Origin: Bin80 sp965208025
Lineage (GTDB): Bacteria; Bacteroidota; Rhodothermia; Rhodothermales; Bin80
Assembly (NCBI GenBank): GCA_965208025.1
Contig: OZ242302.1
Span: 372,001 to 436,000 of the forward strand
DNA length: 64,000 bases
Direction of reading: 5' to 3'
The notes beneath the pieces were generated by a model, which was given only the letters and a program-made list of their open reading frames with translations, did no database searches and had not been told where the DNA came from. Of the stretch, positions 9,370-18,147 are shown in pieces. Every line of letters begins with the position of its first letter. Position 1 is the first letter of the stretch. Position numbers and translations under genes: made by a program.

Positions 9370-10439
9370 TGCCATCTTATCAGATTGCCGTATTGCCTGG
9401 AGACGGGATTGGACCCGAAGTCACCTATGAAGCCGAACGGGCTTTGTATGCCGCTGCTACGGCGTTCAATTTTGAGATAAACTTGGAGCACTGGCCAATC
9501 GGTGGTAGTGCTCTGGATCAATATGATACCCCCTTCCCTGATGCCACTCGAGATGCCTGCATTGGTTCAGATGCGGTATTTTTAGGGGCGATTGGTGGGC
9601 CAAAGTGGGATCACGAGACGGGATATAGAAGGTGTGAAGCTGCCCTTTTGTCCCTTCGAAAAGTATTGGGTGGCTATGCGAATATCCGTCCTGTCATCGT
9701 CCCTGACAGTCTCGTTCGTAGTTCCCCTTTACGGCCTGAGCGGGTTTCTGGCACAGATCTTGTGATCGTACGTGAACTTACTGGAGGTATTTATTTTGGC
9801 ACGCCCCGAAGCTGCACCGAAGATACTGGACTGAATACGATGACGTATTCCAGATCCGAGATCAGGCGGATTGCCAGATTGGCATTCAACTTGGCCCGTG
9901 AGCGCAGATGTCATCTTACTTCCGTTGATAAGGCGAACGTATTGGAAGTTTCGCAGCTTTGGCGGCGCATCGTCACAGAGATTCACATGTCTGAGTTTCC
10001 GGATATAGAACTTGAACACCTCTACATTGACAATGCTGCTATTCAACTCATTCTTCGCCCATCCCAATTTGATGTAATCCTGACTTCCAACCTGTTTGGG
10101 GATATATTAAGTGATTTGGCAGGCACATTGCCTGGATCACTAGGGATCCTTCCGTCTGCAAGCACTGGGGGGAAAGTTGGAATTTTTGAACCTGTACATG
10201 GGAGCGCACCAGATATTGCTGGTTTGGGATATGCGAACCCCGCAGGTGCTCTTCTGAGTGCTGCAATGTTGCTTCAAACATTGGGCGAAGTCGAAGCTGG
10301 TCAGCGTATTCAACACGGAGTGGTGAATAGCTTGGAAGAAGGGGTCATTACCCGGGATCTGGGTGGAAGTGCTTCAACATCCGAGTTTGGCGACTCGGTT
10401 CTCAGGCATGCATTTCAAATTGCATCTGCTGTCGTATAA
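9369..10439 (+). CDS. leuB: 3-isopropylmalate dehydrogenase
   Basis: This NAD-dependent oxidative decarboxylase of leucine synthesis has 356 residues with the ATG at 9369, which overlaps the ilvC stop. An upstream in-frame start at 9321 would run through the end of ilvC and is less likely. The N-terminus IAVLPGDGIGPEV, the substrate-binding VRELTGGIYFG, the conserved lysine and asparagine in SVDKANVLEVS, and the metal-binding aspartates in VILTSNLFGDILSDLAG are all present. The NAD-site segment EPVHGSAPDIAG follows. The usual downstream neighbours leuA, leuC and leuD are here, with leuA 22 bases away. Confidence 0.96.
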   Translation: MPSYQIAVLPGDGIGPEVTYEAERALYAAATAFNFEINLEHWPIGGSALDQYDTPFPDATRDACIGSDAVFLGAIGGPKWDHETGYRRCEAALLSLRKVLGGYANIRPVIVPDSLVRSSPLRPERVSGTDLVIVRELTGGIYFGTPRSCTEDTGLNTMTYSRSEIRRIARLAFNLARERRCHLTSVDKANVLEVSQLWRRIVTEIHMSEFPDIELEHLYIDNAAIQLILRPSQFDVILTSNLFGDILSDLAGTLPGSLGILPSASTGGKVGIFEPVHGSAPDIAGLGYANPAGALLSAAMLLQTLGEVEAGQRIQHGVVNSLEEGVITRDLGGSASTSEFGDSVLRHAFQIASAVV

Positions 10440-10461
10440 TCAAGACTACTGAGAATCTCTG

Positions 10462-12069
10462 ATGGCTGTGGATAATCAAGTATTGATATTTGAAACAACT
10501 CTGCGTGATGGTGAGCAGGCCCCTGGTGCGTCTATGAATATTGGGGAAAAGATTCGAATTGCTCATCAACTTGCCCGATTGAATGTAGACATTATTGAAG
10601 CGGGATTTCCTGTTTCCTCACCGGCCCAGTTTGAAGCGGTCCAGCGGATTGCTCAGGAACTTGATGGCCCTGTTGTTGCCGCACTCGCACGGACGGTTGA
10701 GGCAGATATTGATGCCGCCGGGGAGGCGTTGAGGACAGGGAATAAAACTCGAATCCACACGTTTGTAGGGACGAGTGATATCCACTTAAATGCAAAATTC
10801 TCTTCCGACCGCTACGGACGTACCTTAGAGGAAAAGCGAGATTATATTCTAGAAATGGTGGACAGTGGAGTTCGTCAGGCTTGTTCCATTACCGATGATG
10901 TTGAGTTTAGCGCCGAAGATGCGGGACGTACGAGTATTGACTTTCTGATTCAAGTCATCAATGTGGCAATTGAGGCGGGAGCAACCACGATCAATATACC
11001 CGATACGACGGGCTACTGTGTTCCACGCGAATATGCTGCTCTTTTCAAGGAAGTGCGCAAGCGCTGTAAAGACATTGATCAAGTGACTCTTTCCGTCCAT
11101 TGCCATGATGATCTTGGATTGGCTGTTGCCAATTCTCTGGCAGGGGTCTTGGCAGGTGCACGTCAAGTTGAATGTACGATCAATGGGATCGGTGAACGAG
11201 CTGGAAATGCCTCGCTGGAAGAAGTCGTAATGGCTTTACATGTTCGTAGCCAACTCTTTGGTACTCATACAGGTATCAATACTAGACTCCTGTCCGCTAC
11301 CAGTAAAATGGTGTCCATTGCCACCGGGTTTTCTGTCCCCCCGAACAAAGCGGTCGTCGGGGCGAATGCATTCAGCCATGAAGCAGGAATTCATCAACAT
11401 GGCGTGCTCAAAAGCCGTGAGACCTACGAAATTATGCGCGCGGAGGACGTTGGACAAGATCCCGAGGCAATCCGTCTGGGACGCCATTCTGGCAGACATG
11501 GACTATTCAGCCGTCTGGAAAAGTTGGGCATCTTTGTTGGCTCCGAAAGGAAGGAAGATGTTTATGAAAAATTCGTCTCCCTCGCAGACAAGAAGAAAGA
11601 GATCTTTGATGAAGATTTAGTTGCTCTGGCCCAGGGGAAAAAAGGTGAGCCCTCTTCGGTGCACTATCGATTAGATCATCTATCCGTGAACTGTGGAACT
11701 GGAAGAGTGCCTCGGGCTGAAGTCCTCCTTTATCATACATCCTCAGATACATCATCTCGTAAATCTGCCGAAGGTGACGGACCTGTTGCTGCAATCTACA
11801 AAGCCATTGACCTAGCGGCGGGTAGCCATCATGGATTAGTTTCCTACGCCATTCGGTCCGTCGGTGAAGGAAAGGATGCCATGGGGGAAGTTACCGTACT
11901 GATTAGTGAACATGGAACTCTCTTTCGGGGAATTTCTCGGAATACGGATGTGCTCCAGGCCTCCGCGAATGCGTATGTTCTTGCATTAAATCAGTTGGAA
12001 GCATTTCGAGCAAGTAGTGGAGAAGAATTTGTGTCGGATGGAATTATGCAATCATTTGGAAGTGAGTGA
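10462..12069 (+). CDS. leuA: 2-isopropylmalate synthase
   Basis: It condenses acetyl-CoA with 2-ketoisovalerate, the first committed leucine step. The 535 residues contain the DRE-TIM barrel signature FETTLRDGEQAPGASM, the metal histidine motif SVHCHDDLGLAVANS, and the INGIGERAGNASLEEV signature. The C-terminal allosteric domain (about residues 400-510) is present, so leucine feedback inhibition is plausible. It differs clearly from the related citramalate synthase at the end of the operon, which lacks the GEQAPG form of the signature. Its stop lies 11 bases before the leuC ATG. Confidence 0.96.
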   Translation: MAVDNQVLIFETTLRDGEQAPGASMNIGEKIRIAHQLARLNVDIIEAGFPVSSPAQFEAVQRIAQELDGPVVAALARTVEADIDAAGEALRTGNKTRIHTFVGTSDIHLNAKFSSDRYGRTLEEKRDYILEMVDSGVRQACSITDDVEFSAEDAGRTSIDFLIQVINVAIEAGATTINIPDTTGYCVPREYAALFKEVRKRCKDIDQVTLSVHCHDDLGLAVANSLAGVLAGARQVECTINGIGERAGNASLEEVVMALHVRSQLFGTHTGINTRLLSATSKMVSIATGFSVPPNKAVVGANAFSHEAGIHQHGVLKSRETYEIMRAEDVGQDPEAIRLGRHSGRHGLFSRLEKLGIFVGSERKEDVYEKFVSLADKKKEIFDEDLVALAQGKKGEPSSVHYRLDHLSVNCGTGRVPRAEVLLYHTSSDTSSRKSAEGDGPVAAIYKAIDLAAGSHHGLVSYAIRSVGEGKDAMGEVTVLISEHGTLFRGISRNTDVLQASANAYVLALNQLEAFRASSGEEFVSDGIMQSFGSE

Positions 12070-12080
12070 GGTCAATTCTC

Positions 12081-13373
12081 ATGACAATTACAGAAAAAGT
12101 CATCGCACGCCACTGCGGTCGTGAAAGAGTCGCTCCCGGCGAGAGTGTCTGGGTAGATGTAGATATTCTTATGACGCATGACGTCTGCGGCCCACCTACG
12201 ATTGATATCTTCAAGCGTGAATTTGGTGAAGATGCGAAAGTGTGGGATCCAGAAAAATTGGTCATCCTTCCAGATCATTACATCTTTACGCAAAATCATC
12301 ACGCAAATCGCAATGTTCGTTTGCTCAGAGAATTTGCTGCACAGCATAATTTACCTCATTATTACGATGTGGGGTCGCCTCGTTACAAAGGGGTCTGCCA
12401 CATGGCGCTCGCCGAAGAAGGATTTAATCGCCCCGGTTCATTACTGATTGGAACGGATAGCCATACATGTACATCAGGTGCCTTTGGTATGTTTTCCACC
12501 GGAGTTGGAAATACTGACGCTGCACTCATCATGGGAACGGGTAAAATTTGGCTCCGAGTTCCCGATACCATGCGATTCATCTTTGAAGGTGAACTGCCTC
12601 CCTACCTCATGGCGAAAGACCTGATTCTTGCAGTGATTGGGGATATAGGATGTGATGGAGCCACTTATCGCGCTATGGAATTTGACGGAGAATCTGTCTA
12701 TGCTCTTTCCATGCAAGAACGCATGACTCTTACCAATATGGCAATTGAGGCAGGGGGAAAGAATGGAATCATTGCTCCTGATGAGACAACAATTGAGTAT
12801 GTGCGCGCCCGTACGGATCATAACTTTGAATGTGTTTACAGCGATGAGCATGCGCGTTATCATTCCGAATATCGTTACGATGTCGCTACCTTGGAACCGG
12901 TTGTCGCAAAGCCTCACCGTCCAGACAATCGTGCAAGTGTTCTGGAAGTTGAAGGTACACGTTTAGATCGTGCATATGTAGGCAGTTGCACCGGGGGAAA
13001 ACTAGAAGACTTTCATGCAGCCGCTCAAATCATCAAGGGACAAGAGGTGGTCATAGATACTTATATTGTCCCTGCCACGACGGAGATCAGTGACTCGCTC
13101 CAAACTGTCTCACTTGATGGTACAACTCTTTGGGATATCTTTGTCAATGCAGGATGCAAAATGGGGCAGGCCAGTTGTGCTGCATGTCTTGGCGGGCCAC
13201 CTGATACGTTTGGACGCATGCAAGGAAACGAAGTGGTCATCTCAACTACCAATCGGAACTTCCCTGGACGTATGGGCTCAAAGCAAGCTTCGGTCTACCT
13301 TGCGTCTCCCCTGACGGTTGCTGCAAGTGCTTTGAACGGTGTAATTACAGATCCTCGGGAGGTACTCGTTTAA
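12081..13373 (+). CDS. leuC: 3-isopropylmalate dehydratase, large subunit (short LeuC2-like type)
   Basis: With LeuD this aconitase-family enzyme isomerises 2- to 3-isopropylmalate on a 4Fe-4S cluster. The ATG at 12081 gives 430 residues, shorter than the proteobacterial LeuC of about 466, and typical of the archaeal/homoaconitase-like subtype. Cluster cysteines are visible in TDSHTCTSGAFG, and in the pair within GQASCAACLGGP; GSCTGGKLEDFHAA is also conserved. A GTG at 12066 overlapping the leuA stop is an alternative start but would add five unconserved residues. leuD starts 2 bases after the stop. Confidence 0.94.
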   Translation: MTITEKVIARHCGRERVAPGESVWVDVDILMTHDVCGPPTIDIFKREFGEDAKVWDPEKLVILPDHYIFTQNHHANRNVRLLREFAAQHNLPHYYDVGSPRYKGVCHMALAEEGFNRPGSLLIGTDSHTCTSGAFGMFSTGVGNTDAALIMGTGKIWLRVPDTMRFIFEGELPPYLMAKDLILAVIGDIGCDGATYRAMEFDGESVYALSMQERMTLTNMAIEAGGKNGIIAPDETTIEYVRARTDHNFECVYSDEHARYHSEYRYDVATLEPVVAKPHRPDNRASVLEVEGTRLDRAYVGSCTGGKLEDFHAAAQIIKGQEVVIDTYIVPATTEISDSLQTVSLDGTTLWDIFVNAGCKMGQASCAACLGGPPDTFGRMQGNEVVISTTNRNFPGRMGSKQASVYLASPLTVAASALNGVITDPREVLV

Positions 13374-13375
13374 TC

Positions 13376-13942
13376 ATGGAATCAATAATTCGAGGCTCCG
13401 CCTATGTGGTCGGAGATGCGATTGATACGGATCAGATTATTCCAGCTGAACATTTAGTGTATAGCTTGGAGAGGCCAGATGAACGGAGGATGTATGGCCG
13501 TTATGCTATGAGTGGCGTTCCAATTCCCGAACAAGGGCTCCCACATGGGCATATCCCATTTACCGATCCTGACAAGTACGTAAGCAAGTTCACCTTCGTA
13601 ATCGGTGGGATCAACTTTGGATGCGGCTCTTCTCGCGAGCATGCACCATTTGCATTGACCGAAGCTGGTGCAAAAGTCGTGGTTGCCCAGAGCTACGCAC
13701 GAATCTTTTATCGAAATACAATTGATGGTGGATTTGTTATTCCCTTTGAGTCTCACGAGAAGATCAATGATCAGATCAGTACGGGAGACATGTTAGAACT
13801 GGATACCCGCATTGGACAGTTGACCAATCATACAACTGAACAGGAGTATCTGCTAAAACCACTCGGCGATGTAGCCGATATTCTTCATGCAGGCAACGTT
13901 TTTGAATATGCGAGGAAGAATGGCCTTATCACCACTACTTGA
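13376..13942 (+). CDS. leuD: 3-isopropylmalate dehydratase, small subunit
   Basis: This is the swivelling domain partner of LeuC, 188 residues. It shows the opening VVGDAIDTDQIIPAEHL and the substrate-binding GCGSSREHAPFAL loop, followed by YARIFYRNTIDGG, all standard for the small subunit. Length suits the LeuC2/LeuD2 pairing. It begins 2 bases after leuC, and its stop overlaps the next start (TGATG), so the three genes are translationally linked. Confidence 0.95.
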   Translation: MESIIRGSAYVVGDAIDTDQIIPAEHLVYSLERPDERRMYGRYAMSGVPIPEQGLPHGHIPFTDPDKYVSKFTFVIGGINFGCGSSREHAPFALTEAGAKVVVAQSYARIFYRNTIDGGFVIPFESHEKINDQISTGDMLELDTRIGQLTNHTTEQEYLLKPLGDVADILHAGNVFEYARKNGLITTT

Positions 13943-15531
13943 TGGAACGGATTGAGTTATTTGACACGACCCTTCGAGATGGTACCCAAGGCGAGCATGT
14001 GACGCTCTCTGTGAATGACAAGCTTCGTATTGCCAAGCGCTTAGATCGTTTTGGTGTCAATGTGATTGAGGGAGGGTGGCCAGGATCTAATCCAAAAGAT
14101 CAAGAATTTTTTGAGCTTGCTTGCGAAGAAACATGGGATCATGCGAATATCTGTGCATTTGGATCTACCCGTCGTTCCCAGAACCTGTCTAGCGAAGACC
14201 CAAATTTACAGGCTCTACTCAAAGCGAAAACAGATACAGTCTCAATCTTCGGAAAAAGTTGGCTCCTTCATGTGGAACATGCTCTGAATGTAGCTCCCAA
14301 AGAAAACCTGAGTATGATCAGGGAATCCGTTGAGTGGTTAGTCCAAAATGTACGTAGAGTGGTTTATGATGCAGAACATTTCTTTGATGGATACAAGGAT
14401 GATACTGCATATGCAATAGATTCTCTTCATGCTGCTGCCGAATCGGGGGCAGATGTGTTGGTGCTTTGTGATACGAATGGTGGCTCTATGCCATCCGAGG
14501 TTGGACGAATCACGGAGCATATCTGCTCTACGATGAAGGATCATGTGATTGGTATTCATGCCCACAATGACAGTGGTGTCGCGACGGCCAATTCAATTGC
14601 TGCTGTAGAAGCAGGGGCTCGCCATGTACAAGGTACGATTAATGGGATCGGTGAACGCACAGGGAATGCTGACTTATGTGCGGTCATTGCCTGCCTGCAA
14701 CATAAAATGGGCTACCAATGTGTTTCTGAAGAACAGTTGGCTTCACTCGCGGATCTGAGCCAGTTTGTATACGAGATCTGCAACATGATCCCGATTGATC
14801 GCGCTCCATTTGTTGGTCGAAGTGCATTTGCGCACAAAGGAGGAATTCATGTATCTGCCGTCATGAAGGAACCCTGCGCCTATGAACATATGAATCCCGA
14901 GGTTGTCGGGAATAAACGGCGTGTATTAGTTTCGGATTTATCTGGTCAGTCAAATGTGCGTTACAAGGCCAAAGAACTGGGGATTCCCCTCAATGAACAC
15001 GACGAGGCTCGGCGTGCAGTTCAGCGCATTAAGGAGTTAGAGCATTTAGGCTATGAATTTCAGGGGGCCGAGGCATCTTTTGAGTTACTCCTTAGGACGA
15101 TACAGGGGGAGGACACCAAGATGTTCAAGTTGGATCGGCTCAGGGTCTATAGCGAGCAGGATGAGCATGGACTCGAGCGGTCGGAAGCTACCGTAGCTTT
15201 GTTTGTAGGAAAGCATCGTGAACTCGCCGTCGGGGAGGGGGTCGGACCAGTGGATGCTCTATCCCGTGCTCTAAATCAAGCTCTCTATCGCTTCTATCCC
15301 CGTTTAGAGGCGCTTAGACTAGCGGACTATAAAGTCCGCGTTCTCACCCCTGAAAAAGCTACCGCAGCATCTGTTCGTGTATTAATTGAGCATCATGATA
15401 CCAATGGAGAAGATATTTGGCATACGGTTGGAGTCTCTCCGAATATTCTTGATGCCAGTTGGCAGGCATTAACTGATGGTGTCCGATATTATCTTTTGCA
15501 TACCACACCGAAGCAAGCCCCGAAAGAATGA
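13942..15531 (+). CDS. cimA: (R)-citramalate synthase
   Basis: This DRE-TIM enzyme condenses acetyl-CoA with pyruvate to citramalate. Through LeuC/LeuD and LeuB it then yields 2-oxobutyrate for isoleucine without threonine deaminase. The 529 residues start LFDTTLRDGTQGEHVTLS and contain the CimA-type text VNVIEGGWPGSNPKD, HAHNDSGVATANS and INGIGERTGNADLCAV. The C-terminal regulatory domain is present. Its place at the end of an operon with leuBCD and ilvBNC fits this route exactly, because the same enzymes act on both chains. An in-frame TTG at 13939 is possible, but the ATG overlapping the leuD stop is preferred. Confidence 0.93.
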   Translation: MERIELFDTTLRDGTQGEHVTLSVNDKLRIAKRLDRFGVNVIEGGWPGSNPKDQEFFELACEETWDHANICAFGSTRRSQNLSSEDPNLQALLKAKTDTVSIFGKSWLLHVEHALNVAPKENLSMIRESVEWLVQNVRRVVYDAEHFFDGYKDDTAYAIDSLHAAAESGADVLVLCDTNGGSMPSEVGRITEHICSTMKDHVIGIHAHNDSGVATANSIAAVEAGARHVQGTINGIGERTGNADLCAVIACLQHKMGYQCVSEEQLASLADLSQFVYEICNMIPIDRAPFVGRSAFAHKGGIHVSAVMKEPCAYEHMNPEVVGNKRRVLVSDLSGQSNVRYKAKELGIPLNEHDEARRAVQRIKELEHLGYEFQGAEASFELLLRTIQGEDTKMFKLDRLRVYSEQDEHGLERSEATVALFVGKHRELAVGEGVGPVDALSRALNQALYRFYPRLEALRLADYKVRVLTPEKATAASVRVLIEHHDTNGEDIWHTVGVSPNILDASWQALTDGVRYYLLHTTPKQAPKE

Positions 15532-16000
15532 TGCTTCTTCCTGCCCCATGAATATGATTCGTACCACTTGGGGGCACCGCGAACTATAATGTTCGTCTTT
15601 CTCCCAGATTCTCAATTGATTGACTTTTCTGGAGTACCTATCTGCTTTTTTGGTTTCTTGCCTATCTTTTTCAGAGAATCACAATCGACTTGATTGCGGT
15701 AAGCAATACTTTTGCCCCACGAAAGATCCCATACTTTTTCTGCGTTCCAGTCTGACAAGAATATAGAGTTGCCTAACCATGATATCAACCGAGCATAATC
15801 TTAACATACATCCAATTCCTAATTTTTTGAGAGGCTGTGTGACAACTTGAAGTGGATGGACCGCCTGTTTTCTGGGCTCACCCGGTCCGGTGATTCAAGA
15901 GTTTCGTTACTGAATGATCTTATCTCACGGAAACAATTTCAAAAAAACTTGGATTCGCAGGATAATATGCGTTTGATTCCCAAAAATATTGTATATTAGC
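15532..16000. other. Non-coding gap after the BCAA operon
   Basis: No credible reading frame, tRNA or repeat is visible. A short CGAAC/GTTCG hairpin near 15579-15594 followed by TCTTTCTCCC could weakly terminate the operon. The last 50 bases become AT-rich ahead of the acyl carrier protein promoter. Confidence 0.5.
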
Positions 16001-16008
16001 TACGTTTG
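16001..16008 (+). promoter_or_regulatory. TAnnTTTG -7-like promoter element for the free ACP
   Basis: TACGTTTG matches the Bacteroidota-type -7 element TAnnTTTG and lies 51 bases before the ACP start codon. No TTTG -33 partner is found at the expected spacing; the nearest, at 15972-15975, is some 25 bases upstream. The leader after it is A-rich, has no Shine-Dalgarno, and contains AAACTTAAA at 16034-16042, as does the leader of the HU gene at 57246-57254. Confidence 0.4.
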
Positions 16009-16051
16009 AATTTTTAGCTAATTTCCTTTAACCAAACTTAAAAATAATCTA

Positions 16052-16279
16052 ATGGCTAGTGTTGAACAACGTTTCAAGTCTCTTCTCGAGCGACATCTTG
16101 GTATAACTGATTCTTCTGCAATGCACTCCACTCTCTCGGACCTTGGAGTTAACTCCGTAGATGCTGTTGCATTTCTGAAAGCAGTATGCAAGGAGTTTGG
16201 AACGGACTTTAAGCCCGAGGATGTGGCGAATTTTGCGAATTTACAAGCGGCTGTTGATCACATTGAAGCAACCGCTTAG
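16052..16279 (+). CDS. Free-standing acyl carrier protein
   Basis: This 75-residue carrier protein would hold an acyl chain on a phosphopantetheine arm. The attachment site is Ser35 in DLGVNSVDAVAF, where the usual DSL is replaced by NSV; the helix II text afterward (FLKAVCKEFG) is otherwise ACP-like. Similar N-S forms occur in ACPs dedicated to polyketide tailoring cassettes. It has its own promoter-like element and a strong terminator, so it is expressed as a single-gene unit, possibly at a high level. It lies 1.9 kb upstream of a PKS whose last KS-AT has no ACP, which suggests it may serve that module in trans. A role in ordinary fatty acid synthesis is less likely because no fab genes are nearby. 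Confidence 0.88.
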   Translation: MASVEQRFKSLLERHLGITDSSAMHSTLSDLGVNSVDAVAFLKAVCKEFGTDFKPEDVANFANLQAAVDHIEATA

Positions 16280-16297
16280 ATACCTTCTGGTGTCGTA

Positions 16298-16330
16298 AAC
16301 CCAGACCTTCTCAGGTCTGGGTTCTTTTCT
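16298..16330 (+). terminator. Rho-independent terminator after the ACP gene
   Basis: A perfect 11-bp stem, AACCCAGACCT with AGGTCTGGGTT, closes a TCTC loop and is followed by CTTTTCT. It begins 19 bases after the ACP stop codon. Confidence 0.85.
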
Positions 16331-16451
16331 GCAGATTTTAGTGAGCGTTGGCTGGTCTCAGACGATTGCTCTTTTTCCCGATTGGGAATCTGAAACTGTA
16401 GTGATTTTTTGTTGAAATATCGTTTCTGTACATGGTGGATGGGGTATGACT

Positions 16452-16492
16452 CGTGAACAGAGTATGCTCCGGCAACTCTGTTCACGTTTCTT
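16452..16492 (+). terminator. Second hairpin between ACP and hydrolase
   Basis: A perfect 12-bp stem, CGTGAACAGAGT with ACTCTGTTCACG, encloses an 11-base loop and is followed by TTTCTTGATTATT. It ends just before the hydrolase start, so it could be a back-up terminator or an operator or attenuator for that gene. Confidence 0.6.
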
Positions 16493-16507
16493 GATTATTC
16501 ATTGGGA

Positions 16508-17443
16508 ATGGTGTCAAAGCAGGATTCGGATGAGTGCGTTGACCGTAAAGCTTGGCTAGTGCCCGAGCCTCATTCAGTTCAAGAGGTATCCATGAATGAC
16601 GGTGCCTCAGTAATTATTCGGCGTCATGGAAATCCAGAGGGCCCCCGTCTAGTCTTGAGTCATGGCAATGGTCTGGCAATAGACCTCTATTATCCCTTCT
16701 GGTCTTGTTTCTTGAATGACTTTGATGTCATCGTATTTGACCTCAGAAATCATGGGTTGAATCCGGTTGGAGACTTAAAGAGTCATAATCTGGCGTCATT
16801 TGTGCAGGATTTTGATCCGATCGTAAAAGCAATCAATCGTCACTATGGCCCCAAACCAAGCGTAGGGATCTTTCATTCGGTTTCTGCCCTTGCGGCGTTA
16901 CAGCCATTTTGTAAACCGGATATATTTTCGGCGCTTGTCCTTTATGATCCCCCCTTATGTAAGGGCGGGAGGAGCTATGCCGAATATGAAGCAGCGGCAA
17001 ATCGGCTTTCGGAATTAACCCGGATCCGTACAAACAAATTTCCAACCAGGGATAGCTTGGCAGAGATCCTTCCTTATCTTCCAAGTTTTCAGCGGGTTGT
17101 TCCAGGTGTCTACGAACTTCTCGCAAAGACGACCCTTCGAGAATGCATGAATGATGAGGGGTATGAGTTGTGTTGTCCACCCCAATATGAGGCGCAGATC
17201 ATGCAGTTTTCTGGAAATTTCGCTGTACTCGTGGAGTTTGACCACATTCAATGTCCAGTGAAAGTTCTTGGTGCAGATCCTACGTTACCGTACTCTTATT
17301 TACCGACCTACGATCTGGGGTATGTGGTAAAAGTGGATTATGATTTTATTCCTGAATCAACCCATTTACTTCAACTTGAACAACCTGAAAAATGTGCTGA
17401 GGTTGCTATAGAGTTTCTGAAAGAGCACAAACTAATGAACTGA
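16508..17443 (+). CDS. Alpha/beta-hydrolase fold protein next to the PKS
   Basis: The 311-residue protein has the alpha/beta-hydrolase layout. The oxyanion segment is LVLSHGNGLAIDLYYPFW, the central strand VIVFDLRNHG precedes the nucleophile elbow GIFHSVSALAAL, where the catalytic serine sits in a HSVS rather than a GxSxG context, and a late histidine appears in PESTHLLQLEQP. No signal peptide is seen, so it should be cytoplasmic. The PKS lacks a thioesterase domain, and this is the nearest hydrolase on the same strand, so hydrolytic or transfer-type product release is a reasonable hypothesis. The ATG at 16508 is preferred to a TTG at 16502. It is separated from the ACP by two hairpins and from the PKS by 0.7 kb. 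Confidence 0.85.
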   Translation: MVSKQDSDECVDRKAWLVPEPHSVQEVSMNDGASVIIRRHGNPEGPRLVLSHGNGLAIDLYYPFWSCFLNDFDVIVFDLRNHGLNPVGDLKSHNLASFVQDFDPIVKAINRHYGPKPSVGIFHSVSALAALQPFCKPDIFSALVLYDPPLCKGGRSYAEYEAAANRLSELTRIRTNKFPTRDSLAEILPYLPSFQRVVPGVYELLAKTTLRECMNDEGYELCCPPQYEAQIMQFSGNFAVLVEFDHIQCPVKVLGADPTLPYSYLPTYDLGYVVKVDYDFIPESTHLLQLEQPEKCAEVAIEFLKEHKLMN

Positions 17444-17448
17444 ACTGG

Positions 17449-17472
17449 TGGAGTTCTGCGGCAAGAACTCCA
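17449..17472 (+). terminator. Hairpin after the hydrolase gene
   Basis: TGGAGTTCT and AGAACTCCA form a perfect 9-bp stem with a 6-base GC-rich loop, starting 6 bases after the stop codon. No clear T-run follows, so it may be a weak terminator or an mRNA 3' end. Confidence 0.5.
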
Positions 17473-18147
17473 TTGCGTGCATTTTCCCAATCACTTGTCT
17501 GTGATCTACACCAGCAATACAGGATCAGATTTATTCTACGACCAGCAAATGACGTACTCATGGAGCAGAATGACATGGGGAGTATGGTAATATGGATCAT
17601 CTTGAAATGTCCAATTCTATCAAGGACATAGCAGATCCAACCATAAATCTCCATGAACTCATGCGAGCCGACCTATGCTGATTCGTTTGCCAAGTTCGAC
17701 CGTCTTCGCTGTCGGTCTCTGTATTCCAGACTCCATGTAGGTTTCCACACGATGGGGAAGTATGACCATTCACCATTTATGGAAACGAGTATCAGAGACG
17801 ATTTTGCCATCAATAATCTTGATTTCCCTGTGAGATCGATCGTTCAAATATGGATAGCCTCTTGCTCTGTCCTGAGACCAGATTGGAGAAATGCTTCATT
17901 CATCGTTGAGTCTCTCAGTTATGATTCGGTTTAGTTAATGGGGATCATTGATTTTTTGGTCGGAACCCCTACAATTCGGGCGTATTATGTTAGAAGATTT
18001 TTGTACATTTTTAGACGACTTCATTGTTCCGGTTCACTCTCATTTTCACATGGATTTGTTCGTTGTACGAAGTGAGGCAGTTCCAAATTCCGGTTTCGCG
18101 ATTTACTTCCTGAATTCCCAGGACATTATTTGAATTAGAGGTTCAAT
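17473..18147. other. Gap upstream of the PKS gene
   Basis: About 0.7 kb without a convincing gene. Two plus-strand frames of 93 and 61 codons (17653-17934 and 17948-18133) lack family features and ribosome sites. The last bases contain AGAGG about 8 bases before the PKS ATG, an unusually clear Shine-Dalgarno for this window. The rest may hold the PKS promoter or a decayed gene. Confidence 0.4.

Noticed and set aside
17653..18133. Two small plus-strand ORFs (93 and 61 codons) before the PKS
   Set aside because: No ribosome site, no recognisable motifs and no link to neighbours; they may be chance frames or part of a decayed gene.
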